DNA from: Moritella yayanosii
GTDB lineage: Bacteria; Pseudomonadota; Gammaproteobacteria; Enterobacterales; Moritellaceae
Length of the DNA stretch: 64,000 nucleotides
Direction of reading: 5' to 3'
Assembly: GCF_900465055.1 (NCBI RefSeq)
Contig: NZ_LS483250.1
Location: 1,922,001-1,986,000, forward strand
The notes below the pieces were generated by a model. It was not told where the DNA came from. It made no database searches and saw only the letters and a program-made list of their open reading frames with translations. This document shows, piece after piece, positions 36,397 to 46,432 of this stretch (position 1 is its first letter; each line of letters opens with the position of its first letter). The position numbers and the translations under genes were made by a program.

Positions 36397-37239
36397 TTAC
36401 TCCTTAACTGCAGGCCAAGACGACCACACAGGGGTACAATCTTTGGGGATATATAAATTGCGGCCTAACTCAGTCCAGCTGCTTGGTCGATGAAAATCAG
36501 AACCAACAGACCCAGCTAAATTATAATCGCGACCATAACTGGCCAACAGGGTGCGCTCGGCAATACCTTGTTGTGGCTGTCCGACTTCGAGGGCATCCCC
36601 ACCCGCGTCTTCGAAGACCGCTAATAATCTTTTAATCCATTTAGTTGACAGTTTATACTGCAGCGGATGAGCCAGTACAGCTTGCCCACCAGATTGATGT
36701 ATTATTTCTATCGTTTGCTCAATTGTTGCCCAGTTGGGTGGCACATAACCAGTTTTCCCCTTCGCTAAGAAACGTTTAAATACATTTTGAAAAGTATTCT
36801 CAACGCCTTGCTCAACCAAGTATTTAGCAAAGTGACTACGCGTGATACTGGCATCGCCAGCAAGCGCTTTAGCGCCTTCATAGGCACCAGGAATACGCGC
36901 TTTAGCTAAACGATTACCCATTTCAATCGCGCGTACTTCACGCTTACTACGCTGCTCAGCTAAAAATGCCTGCAGTGCCGGATTAGCGAGATCCACATTT
37001 AGGCCAATTACATGAATTTCATGATTTTGCCAGTTAGTGGAAACTTCAACACCATTGATCAAAGTAATAGGCAATGCATGCGCGGCAATCGTATCATGCG
37101 CTTCTTGTAAGCCATTAGTGGTGTCGTGATCGGTAATAGCAAATACATCAACACGATGTTCAACCGCGCGTTGGACTAATTCAGCTGGACTTAGAGAGCC
37201 GTCAGAGGCTGTGGTATGAGAATGTAAATCGTAAATCAT
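36397..37239 (-). CDS. rnm: 5'-3' exoribonuclease RNase AM (PHP domain; YciV/TrpH)
   Basis: The start is placed at the ATG at 37239 (MIYDLHSHTTASDGSLSP), giving 280 residues (E. coli 293); the earlier in-frame codon at 37293 adds 18 residues without homology. PHP-domain metal motifs: DLHSHTTASDG, ITDHDT, HPLQYK and SVGSDFH. It trims 5' ends of rRNA precursors and hydrolyses 3',5'-bisphosphonucleotides. Divergent from trp, as in E. coli. Confidence 0.9.
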   Translation of the reverse strand: MIYDLHSHTTASDGSLSPAELVQRAVEHRVDVFAITDHDTTNGLQEAHDTIAAHALPITLINGVEVSTNWQNHEIHVIGLNVDLANPALQAFLAEQRSKREVRAIEMGNRLAKARIPGAYEGAKALAGDASITRSHFAKYLVEQGVENTFQNVFKRFLAKGKTGYVPPNWATIEQTIEIIHQSGGQAVLAHPLQYKLSTKWIKRLLAVFEDAGGDALEVGQPQQGIAERTLLASYGRDYNLAGSVGSDFHRPSSWTELGRNLYIPKDCTPVWSSWPAVKE

Positions 37240-37337
37240 AAAATAAAGTATATCCAGCGATAAAAAGTCAGAAAAGGCACAATAAGGCCCCATTATAAGT
37301 TTTATTTAACAATTTCACACAAAAATTAATAAATGTA

Positions 37338-37379
37338 TTGACAGTAATAGCCCTAACCGCCTAAGTTTAACCTACTTAG
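37338..37379 (+). promoter_or_regulatory. trp promoter and candidate TrpR operator
   Basis: A consensus -35 TTGACA (37338-37343) is followed after 17 bp by CTAAGT as -10. The -10 overlaps a palindrome, CTAAGT-N7-ACTTAG (37361-37379), placed as the TrpR operator is in the E. coli trp promoter. The half-sites differ from the E. coli CTAG core, so TrpR binding is an inference. Confidence 0.65.
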
Positions 37380-37401
37380 ATAATTTTATGGCTCAGACGC
37401 A

Positions 37402-37455
37402 ATGCAAAATATTACAAACCAAACAATCAGTTGGTGGTGGCACATCCCTCTCTAA
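37402..37455 (+). CDS. trpL: trp operon leader peptide TrpL
   Basis: 17 residues, MQNITNQTISWWWHIPL, with three consecutive Trp codons (37432-37440) and a stop at 37453-37455. Too short for usual gene finders. Ribosome stalling here under Trp shortage would leave the antiterminator strand at 37454-37461 free to pair. The overlapping 73-codon frame from 37388 is not a gene. Confidence 0.92.
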   Translation: MQNITNQTISWWWHIPL

Positions 37456-37546
37456 ACGGGCATGTGATTTTGTGATATCTGCAGTAAATGTAAATCTACA
37501 ACAAATAACCAACATTAAAGCCCGTTTCATTGAAACGGGCTTTTTT
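37454..37546 (+). terminator. trp attenuator
   Basis: The terminator stem AAAGCCCGTTTC (37517-37528) with GAAACGGGCTTT (37532-37543) has 12 perfect pairs and ends in a T-run. The strand AAACGGGC at 37454-37461, overlapping the trpL stop codon, is complementary to GCCCGTTT at 37520-37527 and is the antiterminator partner. It is a classical Trp-codon-controlled attenuator. Confidence 0.93.
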
Positions 37547-37583
37547 ATTGGCCATTTAGACACTCTAAAGCAAGGAAAGTGCG

Positions 37584-39239
37584 ATGACGCAACTATTAGC
37601 GCCAGGTAAATTACATTCGATTCAGCAAGATTGTCCGCACATTGACGATCCCCTTGCGTTTTATCGCCACATGTACCGCCCCAGTGGTAACAGCTTATTA
37701 TTAGAATCGGCTGATATCGTCACCAAGACCGCTCTGCAAAGTTTAATCTTGCTTGATGCCGCCGTTAAGATAACCTGTTTTGGCCGCACGGTTGAATTCA
37801 CCGCATTAACCCTGAACGGCGAAAACCTGCTGCCTTTCTTAGCCGATGAGTTTAAAGCTCAACTTGGCAACGATGCGATCACCGCTCTGAGTCATCACCA
37901 ATTAGCATTAACCTTCGCGCCGACTGACGACAGCTTGGATGAAGATTCACGTTTACAGTCATCATCACCATTCGATGCCCTGCGGACCATTATCAATGGT
38001 GTCATGCCAGAAACACCGTTTCATGAAGCGCTATTTTTAGGCGGCTGCTTTGCCTATGACATGATAGCCAGTGTTGAAGAATTACCCAGTGTGCCAGATG
38101 GCGCTAATATCTGTCCTGATTTTGTATTCTATATTGCCGAAACTTTAATTGTGATTGACCGTCAAACCCAACAATCAACATTAATCGGTAGTGTCTTTGG
38201 TGGCGAGCACTTTGCCACTGCACTTAACCAAATCCAAGCGAAATTAGCCCGTATCCAAACGGAGTGCACGACGGTATTAACGGCAACGCCAGAGTCTAAA
38301 GCCGCAGCGCTAACAATCGAGGTTGATATCAGCGACAGTGAATTCTGTGCCACGGTTGAATATTTAAAAGACTACATCCGTAAAGGCGACATTTTCCAAG
38401 TGGTACCGTCGCGTTGCTTTAGCTTACCTTGCCCAGATTCGTTAGCGGCTTATGCCAAACTAAAACAAACCAACGCCAGCCCGTACATGTTCTACCTGAA
38501 TGATGCTGACTTTGTATTATTTGGTGCATCACCAGAAAGTGCATTGAAATATGATGCCCAAACTAATGACGTAGAAATTTATCCGATTGCCGGGACTCGC
38601 CGCCGTGGTTTCCGCGCTGATGGTTCGATTTGCCCCGACTTAGATGGCCGTATCGAATTAGAATTGCGCCAAGACAAGAAAGAAACTGCCGAACACATCA
38701 TGCTGGTTGATTTAGCGCGTAATGACGTAGCCCGTATTAGTCAGCCAGGTACACGTTATGTGGCTAACCTATTAAACGTAGATCGTTATAGCTACGTGAT
38801 GCACTTAGTGTCTCGCGTCAAAGGTAAACTACGTAACGACCTTGATGCCCTGCATGCATACCAAGCGTGTATGAACATGGGGACGTTAGTTGGCGCACCG
38901 AAGATCCGCGCCGCTGAACTGGTTCGTCAAGTAGAACAACAACGCCGTGGTAGTTATGGCGGTGCCGTGGGTTACCTAACGGGTGATGGCACCATGGATA
39001 CCTGTATTGTCATTCGCTCTGCATTTGTTAAAGATGGCACTGCGTATGTACAAGCTGGTGCGGGTGTGGTTTACGACTCAAACCCACAAGCTGAAGCCGA
39101 AGAAACCCGCAGTAAAGCAGCCGCGGTATTAAACGCCGTAGCCCTCGCACAAGGTTCATCATTAGCTGCCATCATGAAGGCAGAAAGTATGGCAGCAGAG
39201 AGTGCAGAAGCTAACTCAACAACTAACAACGCTAAGTAA
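37584..39239 (+). CDS. trpE: Anthranilate synthase component I TrpE
   Basis: 551 residues (E. coli 520). The feedback-inhibition motif LLES is at 39-42. The chorismate-binding domain has [36 protein letters not shown] and [20 protein letters not shown]. It converts chorismate to anthranilate using ammonia supplied by TrpG. The extra length is mainly a C-terminal Ala/Ser-rich tail. AAGGAAAG precedes the ATG. First structural gene after the attenuator. Confidence 0.97.
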   Translation: MTQLLAPGKLHSIQQDCPHIDDPLAFYRHMYRPSGNSLLLESADIVTKTALQSLILLDAAVKITCFGRTVEFTALTLNGENLLPFLADEFKAQLGNDAITALSHHQLALTFAPTDDSLDEDSRLQSSSPFDALRTIINGVMPETPFHEALFLGGCFAYDMIASVEELPSVPDGANICPDFVFYIAETLIVIDRQTQQSTLIGSVFGGEHFATALNQIQAKLARIQTECTTVLTATPESKAAALTIEVDISDSEFCATVEYLKDYIRKGDIFQVVPSRCFSLPCPDSLAAYAKLKQTNASPYMFYLNDADFVLFGASPESALKYDAQTNDVEIYPIAGTRRRGFRADGSICPDLDGRIELELRQDKKETAEHIMLVDLARNDVARISQPGTRYVANLLNVDRYSYVMHLVSRVKGKLRNDLDALHAYQACMNMGTLVGAPKIRAAELVRQVEQQRRGSYGGAVGYLTGDGTMDTCIVIRSAFVKDGTAYVQAGAGVVYDSNPQAEAEETRSKAAAVLNAVALAQGSSLAAIMKAESMAAESAEANSTTNNAK

Positions 39240-39249
39240 CGGAGGCAAC

Positions 39250-39855
39250 ATGCGCAACACTTTATTTTTATTAGACAACTTTGACTCTTTTACTTACAAC
39301 CTAGTGGATCAATTCCGCAGTCTCGGTCATGAAGTTAAAATTTACCGTAACAGTATTAGTGCACAAGTGATTAAACAGCAAATAGACCAATGTGAGAACA
39401 ACCCCGTTGTGGTACTTTCACCGGGCCCAGGTAATCCCTCTGAAGCCGGTTGCTTGTTAGAACTTATCCGCTTGTGTCGCGGTCAATATCCAATGATCGG
39501 CATTTGCTTAGGGCATCAAGCACTGATACAACAATATGGTGGCACCATAGGCCGTGCAGAAGAGATCATGCACGGTAAAGCCTCATCGATTAACCATGAT
39601 GGTCAGTTGATGTTTGCCGGTTTAAGTCAGCCGTTAGCGGTTGCCCGTTATCATTCATTAGTGGCTACAGAAGTACCGAGCAGCTTAACCGTTAATGCCG
39701 AATTTAACGGGATGCCAATGGCCATTATTCAACCAGAAGATAAAGTAATTGGTTTTCAATTTCATCCCGAATCAATATTAACCAGTGAAGGCGCAGAGCT
39801 GTTAAAAAATACCCTAGCATGGGCAACAGCACCAGTAACCAGCCCTAAGGAGTAG
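39250..39855 (+). CDS. trpG: Anthranilate synthase component II (glutamine amidotransferase) TrpG
   Basis: The start is the ATG at 39250 behind a perfect GGAGG, 10 bp after trpE; the frame is open upstream inside trpE. 201 residues. Class I amidotransferase triad: C86 in GICLGHQ, H172 and E174 in FQFHPES. It is a free subunit, unlike the TrpG-TrpD fusion of E. coli. Confidence 0.97.
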   Translation: MRNTLFLLDNFDSFTYNLVDQFRSLGHEVKIYRNSISAQVIKQQIDQCENNPVVVLSPGPGNPSEAGCLLELIRLCRGQYPMIGICLGHQALIQQYGGTIGRAEEIMHGKASSINHDGQLMFAGLSQPLAVARYHSLVATEVPSSLTVNAEFNGMPMAIIQPEDKVIGFQFHPESILTSEGAELLKNTLAWATAPVTSPKE

Positions 39856-39858
39856 GTC

Positions 39859-40926
39859 ATGGCAGAATCAACAGTACCGGAAAACATAGTATCAAAAAAA
39901 ATAGCACCAGCAACAATCACCGCTATTCTAGAAAAGTTATACGCAAATCAAGTACTAACTATGACAGAGTCAGAAGCGCTTTTTACACAGATAGTACAAG
40001 GTGAAATGGATCCAATCGTACTTTCGTCCGTGTTAACAGCATTAAAAATACGTGGTGAACAGCCAGACGAAATTGCGGGTGCTGCGCAAGCATTATTGGC
40101 CGCAGCAACACCTTTCCCAGCAATAGACGAACTACATGCCGACTGCTGTGGTACCGGTGGCGATAACATGAATACCATTAACATCTCCACAACAACTGCG
40201 TTTGTCGCGGCTGCTTGCGGATTGAAAATGACGAAACATGGTAACCGCAGCGTATCCAGTCAATCAGGTTCGTCAGATTTATTGGAAGCATTTGGCGTTA
40301 ATTTAACCCAAACCCCAGAACAAGCAAAAGCCTGCCTGGATGAATTGGGAATTTGCTTTTTATTCGCGCCGCAATACCACGCCGGTATTCGCCATGCGAT
40401 GCCAGTGCGCCAAGCCCTGAAAACCCGCACCATCTTTAATGTGCTCGGCCCACTGCTAAATCCGACGCGCCCACAAGTACAGTTAATGGGTGTATATGAT
40501 GAATGTTTAATTCGCCCAATCGCCGAAACCATGGATAAGCTCGGTGTGCGCCGTGCATTAGTCGTGCACGGCAGTGGTTTAGATGAAGTTGCCCTACACG
40601 GTGAAACCAAAGTTGCCGAATTAAATAATGGCATGATCACTGAGTACACCTTAACCCCTGCCGATTTTGGTGTGCAGCGTTATGACGTGGCTGAACTACG
40701 TGGTGGTAATGCCGCAGAAAACAAAGTTATTATCGAACGCCTGTTATCGGGTCACGGCAGTGACGCACAAAAAGCCGCCGTTGCCATCAACGTATCGGCA
40801 TTATTAGTGATAGCCAAGTTAGCCACCGATTTTAAACAGGGTACTGAATTAGCCATGGCGGCAATTGATGATGGCCGTGCATTAGCCCTAATCCATCAGC
40901 TAGCCGCAAAAAGCCAGCAAGTTTAA
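39859..40926 (+). CDS. trpD: Anthranilate phosphoribosyltransferase TrpD
   Basis: 355 residues. The phosphoribosyl-pyrophosphate loop GTGGD is at 98-102 with NMNTINIST after it; KHGNRSVSSQSGSSDLLEA and the FNVLGPLLNPTRP stretch are conserved. It attaches phosphoribose to anthranilate. It starts 3 bp after trpG with AAGGAG upstream. A variable 15-residue N-terminal extension precedes the domain. Confidence 0.97.
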   Translation: MAESTVPENIVSKKIAPATITAILEKLYANQVLTMTESEALFTQIVQGEMDPIVLSSVLTALKIRGEQPDEIAGAAQALLAAATPFPAIDELHADCCGTGGDNMNTINISTTTAFVAAACGLKMTKHGNRSVSSQSGSSDLLEAFGVNLTQTPEQAKACLDELGICFLFAPQYHAGIRHAMPVRQALKTRTIFNVLGPLLNPTRPQVQLMGVYDECLIRPIAETMDKLGVRRALVVHGSGLDEVALHGETKVAELNNGMITEYTLTPADFGVQRYDVAELRGGNAAENKVIIERLLSGHGSDAQKAAVAINVSALLVIAKLATDFKQGTELAMAAIDDGRALALIHQLAAKSQQV

Positions 40927-40969
40927 CCTTAGTCTTAACCTTAGTTTTAACAACAGGAAGGAAGCATAA

Positions 40970-42358
40970 ATGTTAACGCAAGAGTTACAGCAAACCATTC
41001 TCGGTAATATTATTAACGATAAAGTGACTTGGGTCGCCGCGCGTAAAGCCAGTCAACCATTAGCGAGTTTTATTGCTGATTTAAACCCGACAGATCGTGA
41101 CTTTTATGCCGCATTATCGGGTAAACCAACCAAGTTTATTCTGGAATGTAAAAAAGCATCCCCATCCAAAGGGCTCATTCGCCCCGAATTTGATTTAGAG
41201 TTAATTGCTGGTGTTTATAAAAATTATGCGGCGGCTGTTTCTGTATTAACGGATGAGAAATACTTCCAAGGTGACTTTGACTACATCACTACAGTACGTA
41301 ATATCGTTACCCAACCGGTGATCTGCAAAGACTTTATCATTGACGAATACCAGATTTATTTAGCGCGTTTATACCAAGCCGATGCCACACTGTTAATGTT
41401 ATCGGTACTCGATGACGCTGAATATATTGCCTTAGCTAAAGTCGCTCACAGCTTAAACATGGGCGTACTTACCGAAGTCAGTAATGACGCCGAATTAGTG
41501 CGTGCGATTGCGCTAGATGCAAAAGTGATCGGCATTAATAACCGAGACCTACGCGACTTATCCATTGACTTAAACCGTACCAAAGAGATTGCCCCGAAGA
41601 TCCCAAGTGATCGTATCATCATTTCAGAGTCGGGCATTTATAATAACCAGCAAGTCCGTGATTTAGCCAACTACGTAAATGGCTTCTTGGTTGGCAGTTC
41701 ATTAATGTCGCAAAACAACGTTGATTTAGCTTGTCGCCGATTGATTTTAGGTGACAATAAAGTCTGTGGCCTTACCCGTCCAGAAGATGCAAAAGTAGTG
41801 TATGAACAAGGCGCTATCTATGGCGGACTTATCTTTGCGCCAAAATCACCACGTTGTGTTAACGTAGCAACAGCGCAACAGGTCATTGCTGCTGCACCGC
41901 TGGCTTACGTGGGTGTATTTGTGAATGAACAAGCAACAATCGTGGCCCAGTTGGCTAATCAACTCGGTTTGGCCGCGGTACAATTACACGGCAGCGAAGA
42001 TGCAAGCTACATTGCGATATTAAAAAACTTACTCAATAACGACATACAAATTTGGAAAGCGCATGGGGTTAGCGAACAAGCACCCGATTTAAGTCTGGCC
42101 AAGGTTGATCGTCATCTAGTTGATAGTAAAATAGCGGGACAATCAGGTGGTACAGGACAGACATTTGATTGGTCGTTATTAACACCTGAAGATTGCAGTA
42201 AAATCATGCTTGCTGGCGGATTAACCCCTGACAACGTGCAAGACGCGGCGAAACTCGGTTGCTTAGGACTGGATCTAAACTCAGGATTAGAATCAGCACC
42301 CGGTATTAAAGATACAAACAAAATTATCGCGGCATTTAGCGCGCTTAGACATTATTAA
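40970..42358 (+). CDS. trpCF: Bifunctional indole-3-glycerol phosphate synthase / phosphoribosylanthranilate isomerase TrpCF
   Basis: 462 residues (E. coli TrpC 453). The N-terminal synthase barrel (about 1-258) contains [29 protein letters not shown] and ISESGI. The C-terminal isomerase barrel (about 262-462) starts [11 protein letters not shown], with the active Cys, and includes GGTGQTFDW with its Asp. It catalyses two consecutive steps of tryptophan synthesis. Fusion of the two is typical for gammaproteobacteria. Confidence 0.97.
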   Translation: MLTQELQQTILGNIINDKVTWVAARKASQPLASFIADLNPTDRDFYAALSGKPTKFILECKKASPSKGLIRPEFDLELIAGVYKNYAAAVSVLTDEKYFQGDFDYITTVRNIVTQPVICKDFIIDEYQIYLARLYQADATLLMLSVLDDAEYIALAKVAHSLNMGVLTEVSNDAELVRAIALDAKVIGINNRDLRDLSIDLNRTKEIAPKIPSDRIIISESGIYNNQQVRDLANYVNGFLVGSSLMSQNNVDLACRRLILGDNKVCGLTRPEDAKVVYEQGAIYGGLIFAPKSPRCVNVATAQQVIAAAPLAYVGVFVNEQATIVAQLANQLGLAAVQLHGSEDASYIAILKNLLNNDIQIWKAHGVSEQAPDLSLAKVDRHLVDSKIAGQSGGTGQTFDWSLLTPEDCSKIMLAGGLTPDNVQDAAKLGCLGLDLNSGLESAPGIKDTNKIIAAFSALRHY

Positions 42359-42369
42359 AGGAACTTATC

Positions 42370-43560
42370 ATGGCAAAACTTAATGCCTTTTTTGGCGAAT
42401 TTGGCGGCCAATACGTATCGCAAATTTTAATACCTGCATTAGATGAATTAGAAGATGCATTTATCGATTCACAAAATGATCCAGCCTTCGAAGCAGAGTT
42501 TCAGAAACTGTTAAATGAATACGCGGGTCGTCCAACACCATTGACGCTATGCCGTAACATTACTAAAGGTTCAAAAACCAAGATCTACCTAAAACGTGAA
42601 GATCTACTACACGGGGGCGCGCACAAAACCAACCAAGTATTGGGTCAAGCACTGCTGGCTAAACGCATGGGTAAAACCGAGGTCATCGCAGAAACAGGCG
42701 CAGGCCAACACGGTACTGCAGCTGCGCTAGCCTGTGCGTTACTGGGTTTAAAATGTCGCATCTACATGGGTGTGAAAGACATGGAACGCCAAAAACCCAA
42801 CGTATTCCGCATGAAGTTAATGGGTGCCGAAGTCATTCCCGTTGATTCTGGCGCAGGCACCTTAAAAGATGCCTGCAACGAAGCATTACGCGACTGGTCT
42901 GCCAACTACGAAAATGCCCATTACCTACTCGGTACAGCGGCAGGTCCTCACCCATTCCCAACGATTGTGCGTGAATTCCAAAAAATGATCGGTGAAGAAG
43001 CCAAACAACAGATCCTAAAAGCAGAAGGTCGCTTACCCGATGCCGTGATTGCCTGTGTAGGCGGTGGTTCGAATGCCATTGGTATATTCAATGACTTCAT
43101 CGACGAAGAAGGGGTCAAACTGTACGGTGTTGAACCTGCAGGTAAAGGCATTGCCACTGGTCAACATGGCGCGCCGATTGCCGAAGGGACGAACGGGATC
43201 TTCTTTGGTATGCACTCATTATTGATGCAAGATAACTATGGTCAGATCAAAGAATCATATTCAATATCCGCGGGGTTAGATTTCCCCTCAGTCGGTCCAC
43301 AACATGCGCATCTATATACCATTGGCCGTGCAGAATACCCGTCAGTAACCGATGATGAAGCATTAGCAGCATTCCAGTTATTATCATGTAAAGAAGGCAT
43401 TATCCCTGCGTTAGAATCAGCACATGCATTAGCCTATGCACTACAGATGATGGAACAGGATATGGATAAAGAACAAATTTTAGTGGTTAACTTATCCGGT
43501 CGTGGTGATAAAGATATCTTTACCGTTGCTGATATTCTTGAAGGTAAAGGAGCATTATAA
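42370..43560 (+). CDS. trpB: Tryptophan synthase beta subunit TrpB
   Basis: 396 residues. The PLP lysine is K86 in [29 protein letters not shown] and VGGGSNAIG (phosphate loop) are intact. It condenses indole and serine to tryptophan. Its stop overlaps the trpA start by one base (TAATG). Confidence 0.98.
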   Translation: MAKLNAFFGEFGGQYVSQILIPALDELEDAFIDSQNDPAFEAEFQKLLNEYAGRPTPLTLCRNITKGSKTKIYLKREDLLHGGAHKTNQVLGQALLAKRMGKTEVIAETGAGQHGTAAALACALLGLKCRIYMGVKDMERQKPNVFRMKLMGAEVIPVDSGAGTLKDACNEALRDWSANYENAHYLLGTAAGPHPFPTIVREFQKMIGEEAKQQILKAEGRLPDAVIACVGGGSNAIGIFNDFIDEEGVKLYGVEPAGKGIATGQHGAPIAEGTNGIFFGMHSLLMQDNYGQIKESYSISAGLDFPSVGPQHAHLYTIGRAEYPSVTDDEALAAFQLLSCKEGIIPALESAHALAYALQMMEQDMDKEQILVVNLSGRGDKDIFTVADILEGKGAL

Positions 43561-44366
43561 TGGGACGTTATCAACAAACTTTTGCGGCACTAGCAGCAAA
43601 AAATGAAGGCGCTTTCGTTCCATTTGTAACGATTGGCGATCCAAACCGCGAACAATCAATGGCGATCATCGAAACGCTCATTGCAGCGGGTGCTGACGCG
43701 TTAGAACTGGGTATTCCATTCTCGGATCCGGTGGCTGATGGCCCAACGATCCAAAAAGCCACATCTCGTGCATTAAACGTGGGGATCAACCCAGATATCT
43801 GTTTTGAAATGCTCACCGAGATCCGCGCGAAACACCCGCAAATACCCATTGGTTTATTACTGTATGCCAACCTAGTTTACGGCAACGGTACCGATAAGTT
43901 TATGGCTAAAGCCGCTGCGGCTGGGGTTGACTCATTGCTGATTGCCGACGTGCCAGTACAATACGGTCAACAATTTAAAGACGCCGGCGATAAAGTCGGT
44001 ATCGAAAGTATCTACATCGCACCGCCAAATGCCGATGACGCGACACTGCAACTGGTAGCAGAGCAAGGGTCTGGTTATACCTACCTACTTAGCCGCGCAG
44101 GTGTAACGGGCGTAGAAACCAAAGCAAAAATGCCAGTTGGTCCATTACTGGAAAAACTGAAATCATTTAATGCCGCGCCTTGTCTGCTTGGTTTTGGTAT
44201 CTCATCACCAGAACAAGTGAAACAAGCTATTGCAGCAGGTGCTGCGGGGGCTATTTCGGGTTCAGCCATTGTCAATATCATTGAAAAAAACCTGAATGAC
44301 AATGCAAAAATGCTGCAAGAACTGGCTGAGTTTGTCACGCCAATGAAAGCAGCGACAATTAAATAG
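43560..44366 (+). CDS. trpA: Tryptophan synthase alpha subunit TrpA
   Basis: 268 residues, the length of E. coli TrpA. Catalytic E49 and D60 lie in [13 protein letters not shown]; the flexible loop SRAGVTG and the [10 protein letters not shown] phosphate site are present. It cleaves indole-3-glycerol phosphate and channels indole to TrpB. Last gene of the operon. Confidence 0.98.
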   Translation: MGRYQQTFAALAAKNEGAFVPFVTIGDPNREQSMAIIETLIAAGADALELGIPFSDPVADGPTIQKATSRALNVGINPDICFEMLTEIRAKHPQIPIGLLLYANLVYGNGTDKFMAKAAAAGVDSLLIADVPVQYGQQFKDAGDKVGIESIYIAPPNADDATLQLVAEQGSGYTYLLSRAGVTGVETKAKMPVGPLLEKLKSFNAAPCLLGFGISSPEQVKQAIAAGAAGAISGSAIVNIIEKNLNDNAKMLQELAEFVTPMKAATIK

Positions 44367-44400
44367 TAAAATATAAACAAAACATAACACTTTACCTATT

Positions 44401-44471
44401 AAGCCCTTAGTGCCTATGATTATGACTATCGCAAACGATGGTGATGATAGAATGGTGCTAAGGGCTTTTTT
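44401..44471 (+). terminator. trp operon terminator
   Basis: AAGCCCTTAG (44401-44410) pairs perfectly with CTAAGGGCTT (44458-44467), with a partly structured inner region, followed by a T-run. It lies 34 bp after trpA. Confidence 0.8.
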
Positions 44472-44521
44472 AGTACTATAGAGCATCCATCGTATTACCT
44501 ATTAAGGAACAAGGACGCACC

Positions 44522-44992
44522 ATGACTCCAGCAGTAAAATTAGCTAAAAAAGCAAAAATAGCCCACAAGACCCATGAATATAAACATGATTCGAGTGTTG
44601 GATCTTATGCTTTAGAAGCAGCGGACAAAATGGCCGTCGCCGCCGAACGCATATTCAAAACACTGGTAGTTAATGTAGGTGATAAGAAGCTCGTCGTTGC
44701 CGTCGTGCCTGTCACCGCAATGCTTAATCTAAAAGCCATTGCCAAAGCGGCAAAAGCCAAGAAAGCCGTAATGGCAGATAAAAACGATGTGATGCGCTCG
44801 ACGGGTTACGTACTTGGAGGGGTGAGTCCGTTAGGACAAAAGAAACGCTTGTTCACTGTCATTGATAGCTCAGCACAAACGCATGAGACTATCTACGTCA
44901 GTGCGGGGCGCCGCGGCTTAGAGATCGAATTAAGTCCGTTAGACCTAAAGCAGCTAACCAATGCCGAGTTTGCTGCGATTAGCAGTGACTAA
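44522..44992 (+). CDS. ybaK: Cys-tRNA(Pro)/Cys-tRNA(Cys) deacylase YbaK
   Basis: 156 residues (E. coli YbaK 159). YbaK/EbsC fold with FKTLVV, VVPVTAMLNLKAIAKAAKAKKA, and GYVLGGVSPLGQKKRL, the conserved loop of the family. It hydrolyses Cys-tRNA(Pro) made in error by prolyl-tRNA synthetase. Single gene between two terminators. Confidence 0.93.
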   Translation: MTPAVKLAKKAKIAHKTHEYKHDSSVGSYALEAADKMAVAAERIFKTLVVNVGDKKLVVAVVPVTAMLNLKAIAKAAKAKKAVMADKNDVMRSTGYVLGGVSPLGQKKRLFTVIDSSAQTHETIYVSAGRRGLEIELSPLDLKQLTNAEFAAISSD

Positions 44993-45053
44993 TGATTAAT
45001 AGTGGCCATCTGTGCGTAGTAAAATCTATTATCAATTTCTATCCGCAAAAATA

Positions 45054-45089
45054 AAAACAGTCCAGTAAATCGCTCTACTGGACTGTTTT
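45054..45089. terminator. Bidirectional terminator (ybaK / porin)
   Basis: A perfect 14-bp stem, AAAACAGTCCAGTA with TACTGGACTGTTTT, around an 8-nt loop. It lies between the convergent ybaK and porin genes. Confidence 0.88.
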
Positions 45090-45117
45090 GTATGAAACTT
45101 AAATAGTAGGTAATTAA

Positions 45118-46122
45118 CTAGAAGTCATATCGTGCAGCCATGTGCCACTGATCTTCATCATCAGCAACATCTAAAATGACATACTCAGTCACCACACGGA
45201 AGTTGGAATTAAACTTATAAGCAAGACCCAATGCGGCTTGATCAACCGTATTGTCATTGAAACTATCTGTATCACGTTGTTTATAAGTAAAGGTACCTGT
45301 TAGTTTATCCAAGCTATAAGCAAGGGATAACTCATAGGCAGTCCAGTCATTAGCATCTTTAGGATCAGCGGCTGTATTAGGTGTATCAACGGAGGTACTA
45401 TCCCCGACAATTGATGCTGTTAAACCCTTTAATTTATAGCGTGCAGCAACGAGAACGGTTGATCGATCATAATCTGAATTAGCATTATAATCTTCTGTCA
45501 TGACACCGGTATAAGTTGCACCTAACTCCAGACCAAAATCAAAACCATAAACACCACCAAACGCATAACTTGATTGGCTGTAGTTACCATTACTAGCATC
45601 AACACTGGACTCGGGCTGAATATGTGCCACTAAGTTAAGGGCATCATCCAGCACCTTAGTTTCCAGTTTTAAAATATTAGTTTGTCGATTTAAGTTGCCT
45701 ATCGCGGGATTACCCGAATAGTTAGTGGTACCGGCATCGGCCCAATCCGCAATAATTTCATCTGCGGCATAATTACGACCAAAGGTCAGTTGTCCCCAAT
45801 CATTTTTTAATCCGGCATAAATCAACCGCGTTTTAGAGGTTGAATTAGCGTCACTGTTATCCCTCGATTCAAATTGCATCTCAATACGCGCAAGCCCAGT
45901 TAAATCATCTGCTAAATTTGAAGAGGCCTTAAAGCCAGTGCGAAAATAGCTATCTGAACGACCATCACTTTTTACATCGTTACCATCTTGATAAATATAA
46001 GCGCCATAAGCACGTCCATACAAATCTACCTGGTGAGCATCATCTTGGTACACATTAACTGTGGCTTGTGCTGTAGGAACAAGACTAGCGAGTATTGCTG
46101 TGACTAATAATGTCTTTTTCAT
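45118..46122 (-). CDS. Outer-membrane general porin
   Basis: 334 residues. A signal peptide (about 1-20, ending AQA) is followed by a 16-strand type porin barrel with VDLYGRAYGAY, FRTGFKASS, GQLTFGRNY and a C-terminal aromatic AARYDF. It resembles the OmpC/OmpU/OmpL-like porins of marine gammaproteobacteria and forms a diffusion pore. The acidic loop regions suit a salt-water species (inference). Confidence 0.9.
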   Translation of the reverse strand: MKKTLLVTAILASLVPTAQATVNVYQDDAHQVDLYGRAYGAYIYQDGNDVKSDGRSDSYFRTGFKASSNLADDLTGLARIEMQFESRDNSDANSTSKTRLIYAGLKNDWGQLTFGRNYAADEIIADWADAGTTNYSGNPAIGNLNRQTNILKLETKVLDDALNLVAHIQPESSVDASNGNYSQSSYAFGGVYGFDFGLELGATYTGVMTEDYNANSDYDRSTVLVAARYKLKGLTASIVGDSTSVDTPNTAADPKDANDWTAYELSLAYSLDKLTGTFTYKQRDTDSFNDNTVDQAALGLAYKFNSNFRVVTEYVILDVADDEDQWHMAARYDF

Positions 46123-46432
46123 GATTCTTCCCTGTCTATTTAAGTAACTTTTTATTTAAGTAAATGTTATTCAAGGTAGGTGTTTACAGCCTTACGTTGG
46201 CTACTAGTCAAGGGTAGTTCTTTTCTGTGAAATTGATGAGCTTGCCGCTATTTAATAGAGCGTAATGGCTAACCGTATAAATAAAAAAAGCCCAGTAGAT
46301 TGCGCTACTGGGCTTTTTGTTTTTACTTTTTGCTTTTACTTTTTTTTAAACTATCTACCTTGGCCTAAACAAGTTTATCTCTTTATTACTGCTTGATTAC
46401 CGCCTGATTACCGCTTGAGGCGCAAGGTCTAA
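46123..46432. other. Intergenic region with porin promoter and transporter terminator
   Basis: 310 bp between two leftward genes. A perfect 14-bp terminator stem is at 46285-46318. The remainder (46123-46284) must hold the porin promoter; no operator is recognisable. Confidence 0.5.
46285..46318 (-). terminator. Terminator of the SNF-family transporter gene
   Basis: AAAAAGCCCAGTAG (46285-46298) and CTACTGGGCTTTTT (46305-46318) form a perfect 14-bp stem with T-runs on both strands. Its core is 17/20 identical to the terminator on the other side of the porin gene. Confidence 0.9.

Noticed and set aside
37388-37609. A 73-codon frame across the trp leader
   Set aside because: It overlaps trpL and the attenuator in another frame and runs into trpE; the Trp-rich 17-residue peptide is the real leader product.
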